Source of the DNA: Stenotrophomonas maltophilia
GTDB taxonomy: Bacteria; Pseudomonadota; Gammaproteobacteria; Xanthomonadales; Xanthomonadaceae
DNA: 64,000 nt
Direction of reading: 5' to 3'
NCBI RefSeq assembly: GCF_002799155.1
Contig: NZ_NERD01000002.1
Coordinates: forward strand, 3,038,001-3,102,000
Position numbers and translations under genes: made by a program. Under the pieces are notes generated by a model. That model worked only from the letters and a program-made list of their open reading frames with translations. It was not told the DNA's origin and ran no database searches. This document shows positions 44,978-52,397 of this stretch, in pieces (within the stretch, counting starts at the first letter, position 1; every line of letters begins with the position of its first letter).

Positions 44978-45970
44978 CTACTGGCGGTTGCTCTGGAAAA
45001 CCAGCGAGTTGTATTCCTGCATCAGCTTGTTGGCGGAGCCACGCGGCGCCATCGAGGGCGAATCCAGCATGCGTCGTTCGAAATCGCTGTAAGGCTTTTT
45101 CTCGCTGACGCGCTGCAGCCGCTCCTTGCCTTCGCGACGGAAGTTCTCGGCTTCACGCTCGAAGCTGTTCCAGTCCAGCTTGCCCGGCTCCTGATCAGCC
45201 ACCTTCGCATGCGCTTCGTCGGAAATGCGGTTGAACGCATCCAGGCGCTCGCGCGCCTTGGCCTGATCGAAGTCATCCTCACTCATCAGATCCACGATGG
45301 CCTTGGCTTCCAGCATCATCGCCAGACGGTAGTACTCGCGCGTGCGCCCCTCGGCCTGTTCCAGTGCCTTGAGCTGCTCGCGCTGGGCAGCGTCGTTCTG
45401 GCGCTCCAGCTCGGCGTTGAACGTTTCGCTGGCAGCCACGAAGTCCTTGAAGGCGGCCATCAAGGGCGCGTGCAGTTGCTTGCCCCTGGCAAACTGGTCG
45501 TCTTCGTAGTCCTGGCGATCATAGTAGTCGTGCGCCTCCTTGCTGACCGGCACCAGCGCCTTCAGCGCCTGCTGATAATGGCTGGCAGCAGCATCGAGTT
45601 CGGCCAGCGCCGGCTTGGCAGCCATCGCCTCGGTCACCGGGCCATCGCACTGCTTCATGTCGTAATCGCTGATCTCGAACGGACCGTACACCTGGGTCTC
45701 GCGCCCGCTCGGGCCGGCCTCGACGTCCTTGATCCAGCGCGTGTAGGACTGGAGGCTGTCGTGCGTCTTCGAATCAAGCGTGTTGAAGCAGCCGATGTAG
45801 GCGTTGAGCTTGGCGGTCAACTGCTGCTGTGTGTCGGACGGGGCCGTGCTGGCGTCCGGCGTGCCGGAAGCAGCGGCGCCACCCGCAGCCGCGGGTGCCT
45901 TGCCGCCGCAGGCAGCCAGGACAATCGACAGCGAAGCGGCCAGCGCCGCGACGGAAAGCGTACGTGACAT
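44978..45970 (-). CDS. DUF3829 (YiiG-like) lipoprotein, copy 2
   Basis: 330 aa from the ATG at 45968-45970. Leader with lipobox LAAC (Cys near 21), then an Ala/Gly-rich linker. Blocks shared with copy 1: YIGCFN, YTRWIKDVEAGPSGRETQ, CDGPVTEAMAAKPALAELDA, HAPLMAAFKDFVAASETFNAELE and EQAEGRTREYYRLAM. Both contain the paired cysteines of YxxCxN and xCxxPxTxA, which may form a disulfide in the periplasm. Located 140 nt upstream of copy 1 on the same strand; function unknown. Confidence 0.83.
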   Translation of the reverse strand: MSRTLSVAALAASLSIVLAACGGKAPAAAGGAAASGTPDASTAPSDTQQQLTAKLNAYIGCFNTLDSKTHDSLQSYTRWIKDVEAGPSGRETQVYGPFEISDYDMKQCDGPVTEAMAAKPALAELDAAASHYQQALKALVPVSKEAHDYYDRQDYEDDQFARGKQLHAPLMAAFKDFVAASETFNAELERQNDAAQREQLKALEQAEGRTREYYRLAMMLEAKAIVDLMSEDDFDQAKARERLDAFNRISDEAHAKVADQEPGKLDWNSFEREAENFRREGKERLQRVSEKKPYSDFERRMLDSPSMAPRGSANKLMQEYNSLVFQSNRQ

Positions 45971-46063
45971 GGGTTCACGTCCTTGTTGAAAACGATTACA
46001 GCCGCGCATTCTAGCGCAGCAGGCCGAAGGTCGCAGCCCTCGGCCTCTGCCGGCGACGCGCGA

Positions 46064-46891
46064 TCACTCCAGGAACAGATCCGGCAACAACGGACGCGAT
46101 GGATCCACCGCGTAGCCCGAAAGATCGGTGATACCGGCCTGCGCCAGCACTTCGTCGTCGATCAGGAACTGGCCGTGGAAGCCGGCCGCTTCGCGCACCA
46201 GCACCGCATGCGCGGCGTCGGCCATGATCTGCGGCGTGCGGCAGCCGGCCGCATCCACGCCCGGAATCATGTTGATCGCATCAGTGGCGATCACGGTGCG
46301 CGGCCACAGCGCGTTCACCGCCACCCCCTGCGGACCGAACTCCGCGGACAGGCCGAGCGTGACGAAGCTCATGCCCATCTTCGCCAGCGTGTAGCCGGTA
46401 TGCGCGCCCCACCACTTCGGCTCAAGGCTCGGCGGCGGTGCCAGGGTGAGGATGTGCGGGTTCGGCGCCTGCAGCAGATACGGCAGGCAGGCCTGCGCAC
46501 ACAGGAAACTGCCGCGCGAGTTGACCTGCTGCATCAGGTCGAAACGCTTCATCGGCGTATCCAGCGTGCCACGCAGCCAGATCGCACTGGCGTTGTTGAT
46601 CAGGATGTCGATGCCACCGAAGGTGTCGACCGTGGCCGCAACTGCGGCCTGTACCTGCTCCTCCTCGCGGATGTCGCACTTCAGGGCCAGCCCTTGGCCC
46701 CCGGCCGCCGTAACGGCCTCGGCCGCGGTGTGGATGGTGCCCGGCAGCTTCGGGTTCGGCACCGACGACTTGGCCGCGATGGCCACGTTGGCGCCGTCGC
46801 GCGCAGCGCGCAGTGCGATGGCCAGGCCGATGCCACGCGAGGCACCGGTGATGAAAAGGGTTTTGCCCTGCAGACTGCCCACGTTCCACAC
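46064..46891 (-). CDS. Short-chain dehydrogenase/reductase (HSDL2-like)
   Basis: 275 aa. NAD(P)-binding Rossmann fold: TGASRGIGLAIALRAA (near 15-30), then LINNAS (near 97) and the YTLAK active-site Tyr/Lys (near 169). The region HILTLAPPPSLEPKWW and NALWPRT are close to the hydroxysteroid dehydrogenase-like protein 2 subgroup, whose N-terminal domain has this pattern. In HSDL2 the PP stretch is preceded by Ser; here it is Ala, with another Ser 12 residues before the Tyr, so the catalytic Ser is uncertain. Substrate unknown. Confidence 0.86.
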   Translation of the reverse strand: MWNVGSLQGKTLFITGASRGIGLAIALRAARDGANVAIAAKSSVPNPKLPGTIHTAAEAVTAAGGQGLALKCDIREEEQVQAAVAATVDTFGGIDILINNASAIWLRGTLDTPMKRFDLMQQVNSRGSFLCAQACLPYLLQAPNPHILTLAPPPSLEPKWWGAHTGYTLAKMGMSFVTLGLSAEFGPQGVAVNALWPRTVIATDAINMIPGVDAAGCRTPQIMADAAHAVLVREAAGFHGQFLIDDEVLAQAGITDLSGYAVDPSRPLLPDLFLE

Positions 46892-46990
46892 TCCAGCGTA
46901 TGCAATGAGCCGCTAGTATGCCGCGCCGACGCGGAGTTCACCCGGCCTTGACGATACTCGGGCCTCCAGTCAACGCACGAGGTCCACGCC

Positions 46991-47674
46991 ATGCGCCGTT
47001 CCCGCCTGTTGCTGCCTGCCCTGGGGCTTGCCCTGCTGACCGCCTGCCAGGGCCGTTCGCCGGAACCGGGCAAGGAGCCACCTGCCGGTGACACGCCCAG
47101 CGCAGAGAAGGCCGCCGCCGACGGCAAGCTGCGCTGGAGCGAGGCCGTGGTGTGGGATGGCGACCTCAACGCCTGCCGCCAGGGCGAGAATGCGGCCACC
47201 CGCGAGTGCCTGCGCGATGCGATGCGCGCCGGTGGCGCCAGCGCCGATGCCATTGCTGCCGCCGAGCAGTTGTCCACCGGCGGTGAGCTGGCCTATGTGA
47301 CGGCCTGGCACGAGAACGAAGGCCTGGGCATTGCCACGGTCGAGTATCCGTTCCGCGCCAACACCAACGAAGGCACCCGCCTGGTCGACGCCAGCGGCAA
47401 GCGCATCGATGTGGATGCCGTGCAATTGGACGACACCCTGCGTGCCGACCCCGCCGTGCAGGAACTGCTGAAGGCCAACCCGCAGGCCACGCCGTTCGCC
47501 CCGGCGCAGTCGGCCGGGGCCACGCCACTGGAGAATGGCGGCATCCGCGTGATGTATCGCACGCCACTGCGCGACTGCCACGCCTGCCCGGATGTGGGCC
47601 AGCTGCAGATCGCCTACGACTTCGACGCCAAGCGCAACTTCATCGGCCAGCAGGTGGTGCCGGCGACGCCGTAA
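46991..47674 (+). CDS. Putative lipoprotein of unknown function
   Basis: 227 aa. Signal peptide LLLPALGLALLTAC with lipobox LTAC (Cys near 19), then a low-complexity Pro/Glu/Lys linker to about residue 45. The rest has LRWSEAVVWDGDLNACRQGENAATRECLRDAMRAG, with conserved-looking cysteines, and a C-terminal CHACPDVGQLQIAYDF motif (CxxC). I do not recognise a named family. It stands alone, divergent from the SDR gene. Confidence 0.75.
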   Translation: MRRSRLLLPALGLALLTACQGRSPEPGKEPPAGDTPSAEKAAADGKLRWSEAVVWDGDLNACRQGENAATRECLRDAMRAGGASADAIAAAEQLSTGGELAYVTAWHENEGLGIATVEYPFRANTNEGTRLVDASGKRIDVDAVQLDDTLRADPAVQELLKANPQATPFAPAQSAGATPLENGGIRVMYRTPLRDCHACPDVGQLQIAYDFDAKRNFIGQQVVPATP

Positions 47675-47688
47675 GGTCACCGGCGTCT

Positions 47689-47744
47689 GTAGAGCCGAGC
47701 CATGCTCGGCTCATTGAATGCAGCCGAGCATGGCTCGGCTCCAC
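47689..47744. repeat. Inverted pair of SMAG palindromes
   Basis: GTAGAGCCGAGCCATGCTCGGCT (47689-47711) and AGCCGAGCATGGCTCGGCTCCAC (47722-47744) face each other across 10 nt, so the transcript can fold as two hairpins or one long stem. It follows the lipoprotein gene by 14 nt. Confidence 0.85.
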
Positions 47745-47867
47745 ATCATCGCCACTAGCAAGACCCTTCACTCGAATTCGCGAGAATCGTCCGCGACGTC
47801 CACCGGCTCTTCGAGGCCGGCCATCCGCACATCGTGCTTGTTTCCACCAGAACCCTTCATTGCCACC

Positions 47868-48266
47868 TCAGGCATAGCAGACCAAGCTTTCAATTCGAGG
47901 AGATATCAGCTCGGCACCGTCCCAGCGGATGTTTTCCAGCTCCAGCAGACGGTCGTTTGCGTCCGCATGAAGAATCGGCGTGAGTTCAGCACCATCTGCG
48001 TCCTGCATCTGCAGCTCGACGGGATACGCGTGCTGGCCTTGGTACGGAGGACGCTCATATCCGGAAATGACGAGTCCCACCCGAGCTCCACCAAGACCCA
48101 TTTCCACGGCCGCTGCGAGAGCAAGGTCGGCGTGAAGCTGCGAGGCAGAGGCCTCAGGCAGATGAGATGCCACAGCCTCGATCAACTGCCTTTCAAAGCA
48201 GGAAACAGCACGCGTCGGATTGCTCATCGCATCGTTGATCTCAGGGTTGCTCCCGTACCGACTCAC
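47868..48266 (-). CDS. Orphan small protein of unknown function
   Basis: 132 aa (or 119 aa if translation starts at the second Met, 48227). Globular, no signal peptide or membrane segment. Segments AVSCFERQLIEAVASHLPEASA, VGLVISGYERPPYQGQHAYPVELQMQDADGAEL and LLELENIRWDGAELISPRIE do not match a family I can name; the ending resembles small immunity-like or cargo proteins, which is only an impression. Base composition looks visibly less GC-rich than the flanking genes, suggesting recent acquisition. No toxin gene lies alongside. Confidence 0.6.
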   Translation of the reverse strand: MSRYGSNPEINDAMSNPTRAVSCFERQLIEAVASHLPEASASQLHADLALAAAVEMGLGGARVGLVISGYERPPYQGQHAYPVELQMQDADGAELTPILHADANDRLLELENIRWDGAELISPRIESLVCYA

Positions 48267-48383
48267 CGCGCCCCCCGGCCCTGCTTACATCGCGTTGGAC
48301 TGGTGCTGGAGTGCCGCATGCAGAATCCACGTTTCAGTGACACTTGGCAATGACCGACGAGCATGTAATGGATCGCAAACTGC

Positions 48384-48406
48384 ATCCACGCATGGCGTGG
48401 ATCTAC
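48384..48406 (-). repeat. SMAG palindrome supplying the stop codon of the DUF2867 gene
   Basis: Minus strand GTAGATCCACGCCATGCGTGGAT (GTAG plus 8-bp hairpin); the TAG at 48403-48405 is the in-frame stop of the DUF2867 gene. Confidence 0.85.
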
Positions 48407-48909
48407 CGGTACGCCTGCACCTGCTTCCTCAGCAGATGCGGCACGATCAACCGATGCACCGGCGCGACCGGCAGCATGTACACGCGCCCGAACGCGTTGT
48501 GCGTATGCACCACCGTCGCCACCTCCAGCACGGCGCCCTGCCACTGCAGGGCCAGCTGCACACGCAGGTGGCGATCGTCGTCTTCCAGCACGATCGCATC
48601 GTCAGTCAGCGACTGCAGGGTGAAGATGCCCAGCCGCTGCCCGGGTTGAGGATCCGCAACATCCTGCACCGCACGCAATGAGCCCAGGTGCTTCATGCCG
48701 AGCAGGCGCATGCCGTGGTTGCGCAGCGCCATCAATCCGTCGAACCAGCCGGGAATGGTCGCGGCCATATCGCGATAGGCCTGCAAGGCCGAGCGTCCAT
48801 CACGATGGGTCGTTGCCTGGCAGGCATGCACGAAGTCGGCGCCGGCCAGCTGTGGGCGCAGGACGCTGCCCGCGCTTGGCGGGCCGGTCACCACCTGCGC
48901 AGGGCTCAC
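48403..48909 (-). CDS. DUF2867 family protein
   Basis: 168 aa from a GTG start at 48909 that overlaps the kinase stop (GTGA). DUF2867 features: HACQATTHRDGRSALQAYRDMAATIPGWFDGLMALRN (near 27-63), GQRLGIFTLQSLTDDAIVLEDDDRHLRVQLALQ (near 94-126) and VVHTHNAFGRVYMLPVAPVHRLIV at the C-terminus. Some family members are appended to NAD(P)-binding proteins; function unknown. Coupled to the upstream kinase-like gene. Its TAG stop comes from a SMAG repeat. Confidence 0.85.
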   Translation of the reverse strand: MSPAQVVTGPPSAGSVLRPQLAGADFVHACQATTHRDGRSALQAYRDMAATIPGWFDGLMALRNHGMRLLGMKHLGSLRAVQDVADPQPGQRLGIFTLQSLTDDAIVLEDDDRHLRVQLALQWQGAVLEVATVVHTHNAFGRVYMLPVAPVHRLIVPHLLRKQVQAYR

Positions 48910-49568
48910 GGCTTCGGCCCCTGCCCCTCGTTGTCTTCCCAATGCAGGATGCGGCGGGTGACGAAGCGGTAGACCGGCTTGCCGGTGGCGAACCACAGTT
49001 CGCGCACCCACGAGGTGCGCTTGAGCACGCGCTTCTCCACCGGGGTGAGCGACTCGCGGCAATACATGCGCTTGTGCTTGAGTAGATGGCGCAGGTCCTC
49101 GCGGGCCAGCAGGCGCATCCAGCGCGAGCGCGGGTTGCCGATCACCGCCAGCTGGAAGTCGATCAATGCCGGGCGGCCATCGTCGGTCACCAGCCAGTTG
49201 GCTTCCTTGGCCAGATCATTGTGTGCCACGCCATTGCGATGCAGCTGCTGCAGCAGGCGACGCGCGGCGCGGAACCAGGCCAGGTCACCGCGTGGCGGAC
49301 GCTGGTACATGGCATCACCGGCCATGAAGCTGCGGTCGAGATGACGGCCATCCCACGCCAGCAGCTGCGGCACATCGGCCATGCCGTGGATGTGGCGCAG
49401 CGCGCGCGCTTCACGGCGGGCCAGCCACCAGGCCGGCAGCCGCAGCCACAGCGGCGTGGCGCCCAGGTCACGGCGTACGAAGGGACCGGCAGGCCCGTCC
49501 ACAAGGAGGATCCGACCGAAGCTGTCGGCCTTCAGGGCGTGCGAGGGCGTGTCTGGGGAATGCGGCAT
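48906..49568 (-). CDS. RIO/InaA-like small protein kinase
   Basis: 220 aa. A compact kinase fold: AGDAMYQRPPRGD region, the catalytic loop VAHNDLAKEANWLVT (H-N-D-L-x-K-E-x-N, near 115-128) and the metal-binding IDFQLAV (near 136-142). This H-N-D-L..K-E pattern is seen in RIO-like and lipopolysaccharide kinase-like bacterial proteins. The glycine-rich N-lobe is reduced. Substrate unknown; the basic C-terminus (RVLKRTSWVRELW) may bind membranes or nucleic acid. Start is the ATG at 49566-49568; divergent from the DedA fusion. Confidence 0.78.
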   Translation of the reverse strand: MPHSPDTPSHALKADSFGRILLVDGPAGPFVRRDLGATPLWLRLPAWWLARREARALRHIHGMADVPQLLAWDGRHLDRSFMAGDAMYQRPPRGDLAWFRAARRLLQQLHRNGVAHNDLAKEANWLVTDDGRPALIDFQLAVIGNPRSRWMRLLAREDLRHLLKHKRMYCRESLTPVEKRVLKRTSWVRELWFATGKPVYRFVTRRILHWEDNEGQGPKP

Positions 49569-49641
49569 GTGCCCATTCTAGGCGATGGCGCCGGTTGCAA
49601 ACGGTCACGAAGCGGCTGGGAACCAGTCACCTTCACGCCCC

Positions 49642-49647
49642 TATAAT
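49642..49647 (+). promoter_or_regulatory. -10 box very close to the DedA-PAP2 start (possible leaderless mRNA)
   Basis: Perfect TATAAT ending 6 nt before the ATG at 49654, so transcription would start at or near the A of the start codon. No ribosome-binding sequence lies between. The -35 region is poor. Confidence 0.45.
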
Positions 49648-49653
49648 CGGGCA

Positions 49654-51651
49654 ATGGACTCTTCATGGATCGACGCCACCCTTGCGTGGATTGCCGCTCA
49701 CCCCGTGCTGGCGGGTGCCGTTATCTTCCTCATCGCCTTCTGCGATGCGGTGATCATTCTCGGTGCCATCGTGCCGGCCCTGCCGCTGCTGTTCGCGGTG
49801 GGCGTGTTCATCGGCCTGGGCCAGATCTCCGGGCCGTATGCGGTGGCGGCGGCGGCGCTGGGTGCGTTCGCCGGTGATGGCATCAGCTACTGGATCGGCC
49901 GCCGCTGGGGCGACCGCCTGCGTGGCGTGTGGCCGTTCAGCCGCTACCCGCAGCTGCTCGACCGCGGCGAGAACCTGTTCCGCCGCAATGCCTTCAAGAG
50001 CATCCTGATCGCACGCTACGTGGGCGCTATCCGCCCGTTCGTGCCGGCCATCGCCGGCATGATGAAGATGCCCGCCAGCCGCTATGTGCAGGCCAGCGGC
50101 ATCGCCAGCATTTCCTGGGCGGTGCTGTTCCTGGCACCGGGCTGGATTCTCGGCGAGGCCTACGACGCGGTGGCTGCGGTGGCTGGGCGACTGGTGGTGG
50201 TGGTCGGCCTGCTGGCGGTGATCCTCGGCCTGGTCTGGGCCATCGTGCTGTACGGCTACCGCTGGTCGGCCGCACGCATGGATAACTGGCTGGCACGCCT
50301 GCTGGACTGGTCCAACCGCCACCCCACGCTGGGCCGTTATACCGTCGGTGTGCTGGACCCGAAGCGGCGCGAGTCGGTGCCGCTGGCGATGCTGGCGCTG
50401 ATGCTGCTGGTGCTGGGCTGGGGCTGGTTCGCGCTGCTGACCGTGGTGGTCGCGCACGGCGAGCCACTGGCCATCGACCTGCTGGTGCACCAGGCCATGC
50501 TGGCGCTGCGCAACCCGCTGGCCGATTACCCGATGGCCGCGCTGGCTTCGCTGGGCGCCTGGCAGGTATTGCTGCCGGCCACTGCGGCGGCGATGGGCTA
50601 CCTGGTCTGGCGCCGGCGCTGGATGGCGGCCGCGCACTGGCTGGCCGCGCTTGCGTTCGGCCTGGCGTTGACCATGCTGCTCGGCGCCACGGTGGATGTG
50701 GTGCGCCCGATCGATGCCAGCAGTGGCTTCGGCTTCCCGTCGGTGTCGGTGACCATGGCCACCATCACCTTCGGCTTCTTCGCGGTGCTGATCGCCCGTG
50801 AAATGCCCGGCCGCACCCGCGTCTGGCCGTACCTGGTGTCGGGCATCGTGGTGAGCCTGATCGGCTTCGCGCGCCTGTACCTGGGCGCGCACTGGCTGAG
50901 CGATGTGATCGGCGGCATGCTGTTCGGCACGTTCTGGCTGCTGGTGCTGGGCATCGCCTACCGCCGCCGCTTCAACCGCTCGTTCTGGGTGAAGCCGGTG
51001 GCGTGGCTGTTCTACGGCGTCTTCGCCGTCGCTGCGATGTGGTACGCACCGCGCCATATTCCGGTGAAGCTGGAACGCTTCGAGCCGACCCTGCCGGCAC
51101 CGCAGGCGATGGACATGCAGGCCTGGTGGCAGCACGACTGGGCGACGCTGCCAGCGCGCCGCAACGAGTTCGACGACGACCAGCGCTGGCCGTTGGACGT
51201 GCAGGTGGCGGGCCCGCTGGCGCCGCTGCAGGCGCAGCTGGAAGCACGCGGCTGGAAGCGGCAGGAACAGGCCGGCTGGCAGGAAGCGCTGCTGATGCTG
51301 GACAAGAACACCGGCGCCGAGGAATTGCCGGTGCTGCCGGCCACGCTGGAAACGCGCGTGGAAGCGCTGCTGATGGTGCGCCAGGGTGCGAAGCCGGATG
51401 AGCGCTATGTGCTGCGCCTGTGGCCGGCGCCGGCCCAGCTGCAACCGGGCCACACGCCGCTGTGGCTGGGCAGCGCGCAGACCCTGCGCTACGAGCGCCA
51501 TTTCGAGTGGATCGGCATGTGGCACCCGCTGCGTGGCGTCGACCCGGCGCTCAATGCAGTGAAGGAAGCCGTGCAGGACCTGCCGCAACGCGAGGCTGTG
51601 CACAGCGAAACCGGGTTGCCGGTGCTGCGGTTGAAGACCACCACGCCCTGA
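49654..51651 (+). CDS. DedA (VTT)-PAP2-LssY fusion membrane protein
   Basis: 665 aa. Residues 1-210: DedA/VTT domain, with GDGISYWIGRRWG and FKSILIARYVGAIRPFVPAIAGM, the conserved R..P re-entrant loop; such proteins move lipids or undecaprenyl phosphate. Residues 240-450: PAP2 phosphatase-like helices. Motif 3 is kept (ARLYLGAHWLSD: R-x5-H-x3-D), but motif 1 has G where Lys is expected (LGATVDVVRP) and motif 2 reads PSVS instead of PSGH, so two catalytic residues are missing. Residues 475-665: soluble LssY-like domain. The start has a TATAAT box just 6 nt upstream. Probable envelope lipid handling; catalysis doubtful. Confidence 0.87.
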   Translation: MDSSWIDATLAWIAAHPVLAGAVIFLIAFCDAVIILGAIVPALPLLFAVGVFIGLGQISGPYAVAAAALGAFAGDGISYWIGRRWGDRLRGVWPFSRYPQLLDRGENLFRRNAFKSILIARYVGAIRPFVPAIAGMMKMPASRYVQASGIASISWAVLFLAPGWILGEAYDAVAAVAGRLVVVVGLLAVILGLVWAIVLYGYRWSAARMDNWLARLLDWSNRHPTLGRYTVGVLDPKRRESVPLAMLALMLLVLGWGWFALLTVVVAHGEPLAIDLLVHQAMLALRNPLADYPMAALASLGAWQVLLPATAAAMGYLVWRRRWMAAAHWLAALAFGLALTMLLGATVDVVRPIDASSGFGFPSVSVTMATITFGFFAVLIAREMPGRTRVWPYLVSGIVVSLIGFARLYLGAHWLSDVIGGMLFGTFWLLVLGIAYRRRFNRSFWVKPVAWLFYGVFAVAAMWYAPRHIPVKLERFEPTLPAPQAMDMQAWWQHDWATLPARRNEFDDDQRWPLDVQVAGPLAPLQAQLEARGWKRQEQAGWQEALLMLDKNTGAEELPVLPATLETRVEALLMVRQGAKPDERYVLRLWPAPAQLQPGHTPLWLGSAQTLRYERHFEWIGMWHPLRGVDPALNAVKEAVQDLPQREAVHSETGLPVLRLKTTTP

Positions 51652-51667
51652 CTGCAAGCGACGTACT

Positions 51668-51801
51668 GTGGAGCCGAGCCTACGCTCGGCTGCGCTTCGC
51701 GCGATCCGACCAGCCGAGCACGGGCTCGGCGATACAGTAGATCCACGCCATGCGTGGATGGCACTCCACGCACGCCCCAGCGTGTGCACCAAGGTGCACA
51801 T
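51668..51801. repeat. SMAG cluster and GACCAAGGTC-type dyad
   Basis: SMAG-like hairpins at 51668-51690 (GTGGAGCCGAGCCTACGCTCGG), 51712-51730 (AGCCGAGCACGGGCTCGGC) and 51737-51759 (GTAGATCCACGCCATGCGTG), then a GTGTGCACCAAGGTGCACAT dyad at 51782-51801. They fill the gap between convergent genes. Confidence 0.8.
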
Positions 51802-51818
51802 CCACCTGAGGCAGGCGG

Positions 51819-52397
51819 CTACGGCATCCAGCCCAGCAACTGCTGCAGGCGCTGGTGCGGGTCGTCCATCTGCAGCAGCTGCAGGCGCTGCTGCTCGCTC
51901 AGCGGCAGCAGCTCGGCCAACCGCCAGCCGACCCAGCTGGCCTGGTCCAGCAACGCCGGGTTGGACGGCGCATAGGCCTCGCCGGCCTGTTCGATGATGT
52001 GCCCCAGTACCGTGGCCAGCAGCGCATGCTGTGGCCGAAGTTCGTCGTCAGGATCCTCCTCGCACCAGTGCACGTCGGCCACCACCAGGCCGTTGTCACG
52101 CACACGGGTGCGCTCGACATGGAAGCGACGGGTACCGCGCAGGCGCAGCTGCAGCACGCCATCGGCGCCGACATCGAAGTCTTCGATGCGTACCTGCACG
52201 CCGTAGGCCGCCGGTGTCGCTGGTGCGCCGACTTCCTCGCCATCGAGGATCAGGCAGACACCAAACCCCTCACCACTGCGGCCGCAGTCGCGGACCAAGT
52301 CCAGGTAGCGCCGCTCGAATACGCGCAGGCCCACCGCCGCGCCTGGCACCAGCGTGGTGTGCAGCGGAAACAGCGGCAGCGAGCTGTCGACGCTCAT
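51819..52397 (-). CDS. LON substrate-binding domain protein (N-terminal Lon-like, no protease domain)
   Basis: 192 aa, only the LON N-terminal (substrate-binding, PUA-like) domain: LPLFPLHTTLVPGAAVGLRVFERRYLDLV at the start, IEDFDVGADGVLQLRLRGTRRF in the middle and a helical C-terminus ending LLPLSEQQRLQLLQMDDPHQRL. ATPase and Ser-Lys protease domains are absent, as is normal for this stand-alone family. Start overlaps the mpl stop by 4 nt. Function unknown, possibly protein quality control. Confidence 0.9.
   Translation of the reverse strand: MSVDSSLPLFPLHTTLVPGAAVGLRVFERRYLDLVRDCGRSGEGFGVCLILDGEEVGAPATPAAYGVQVRIEDFDVGADGVLQLRLRGTRRFHVERTRVRDNGLVVADVHWCEEDPDDELRPQHALLATVLGHIIEQAGEAYAPSNPALLDQASWVGWRLAELLPLSEQQRLQLLQMDDPHQRLQQLLGWMP

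Noticed and set aside
44925..44980. Hairpin TGTCGC..GCGACA with nearby A/T run as a terminator
   Set aside because: On the minus strand, the direction of both flanking genes, the T-run precedes the stem, and on the plus strand the stem is followed by A residues, so neither strand has terminator geometry.
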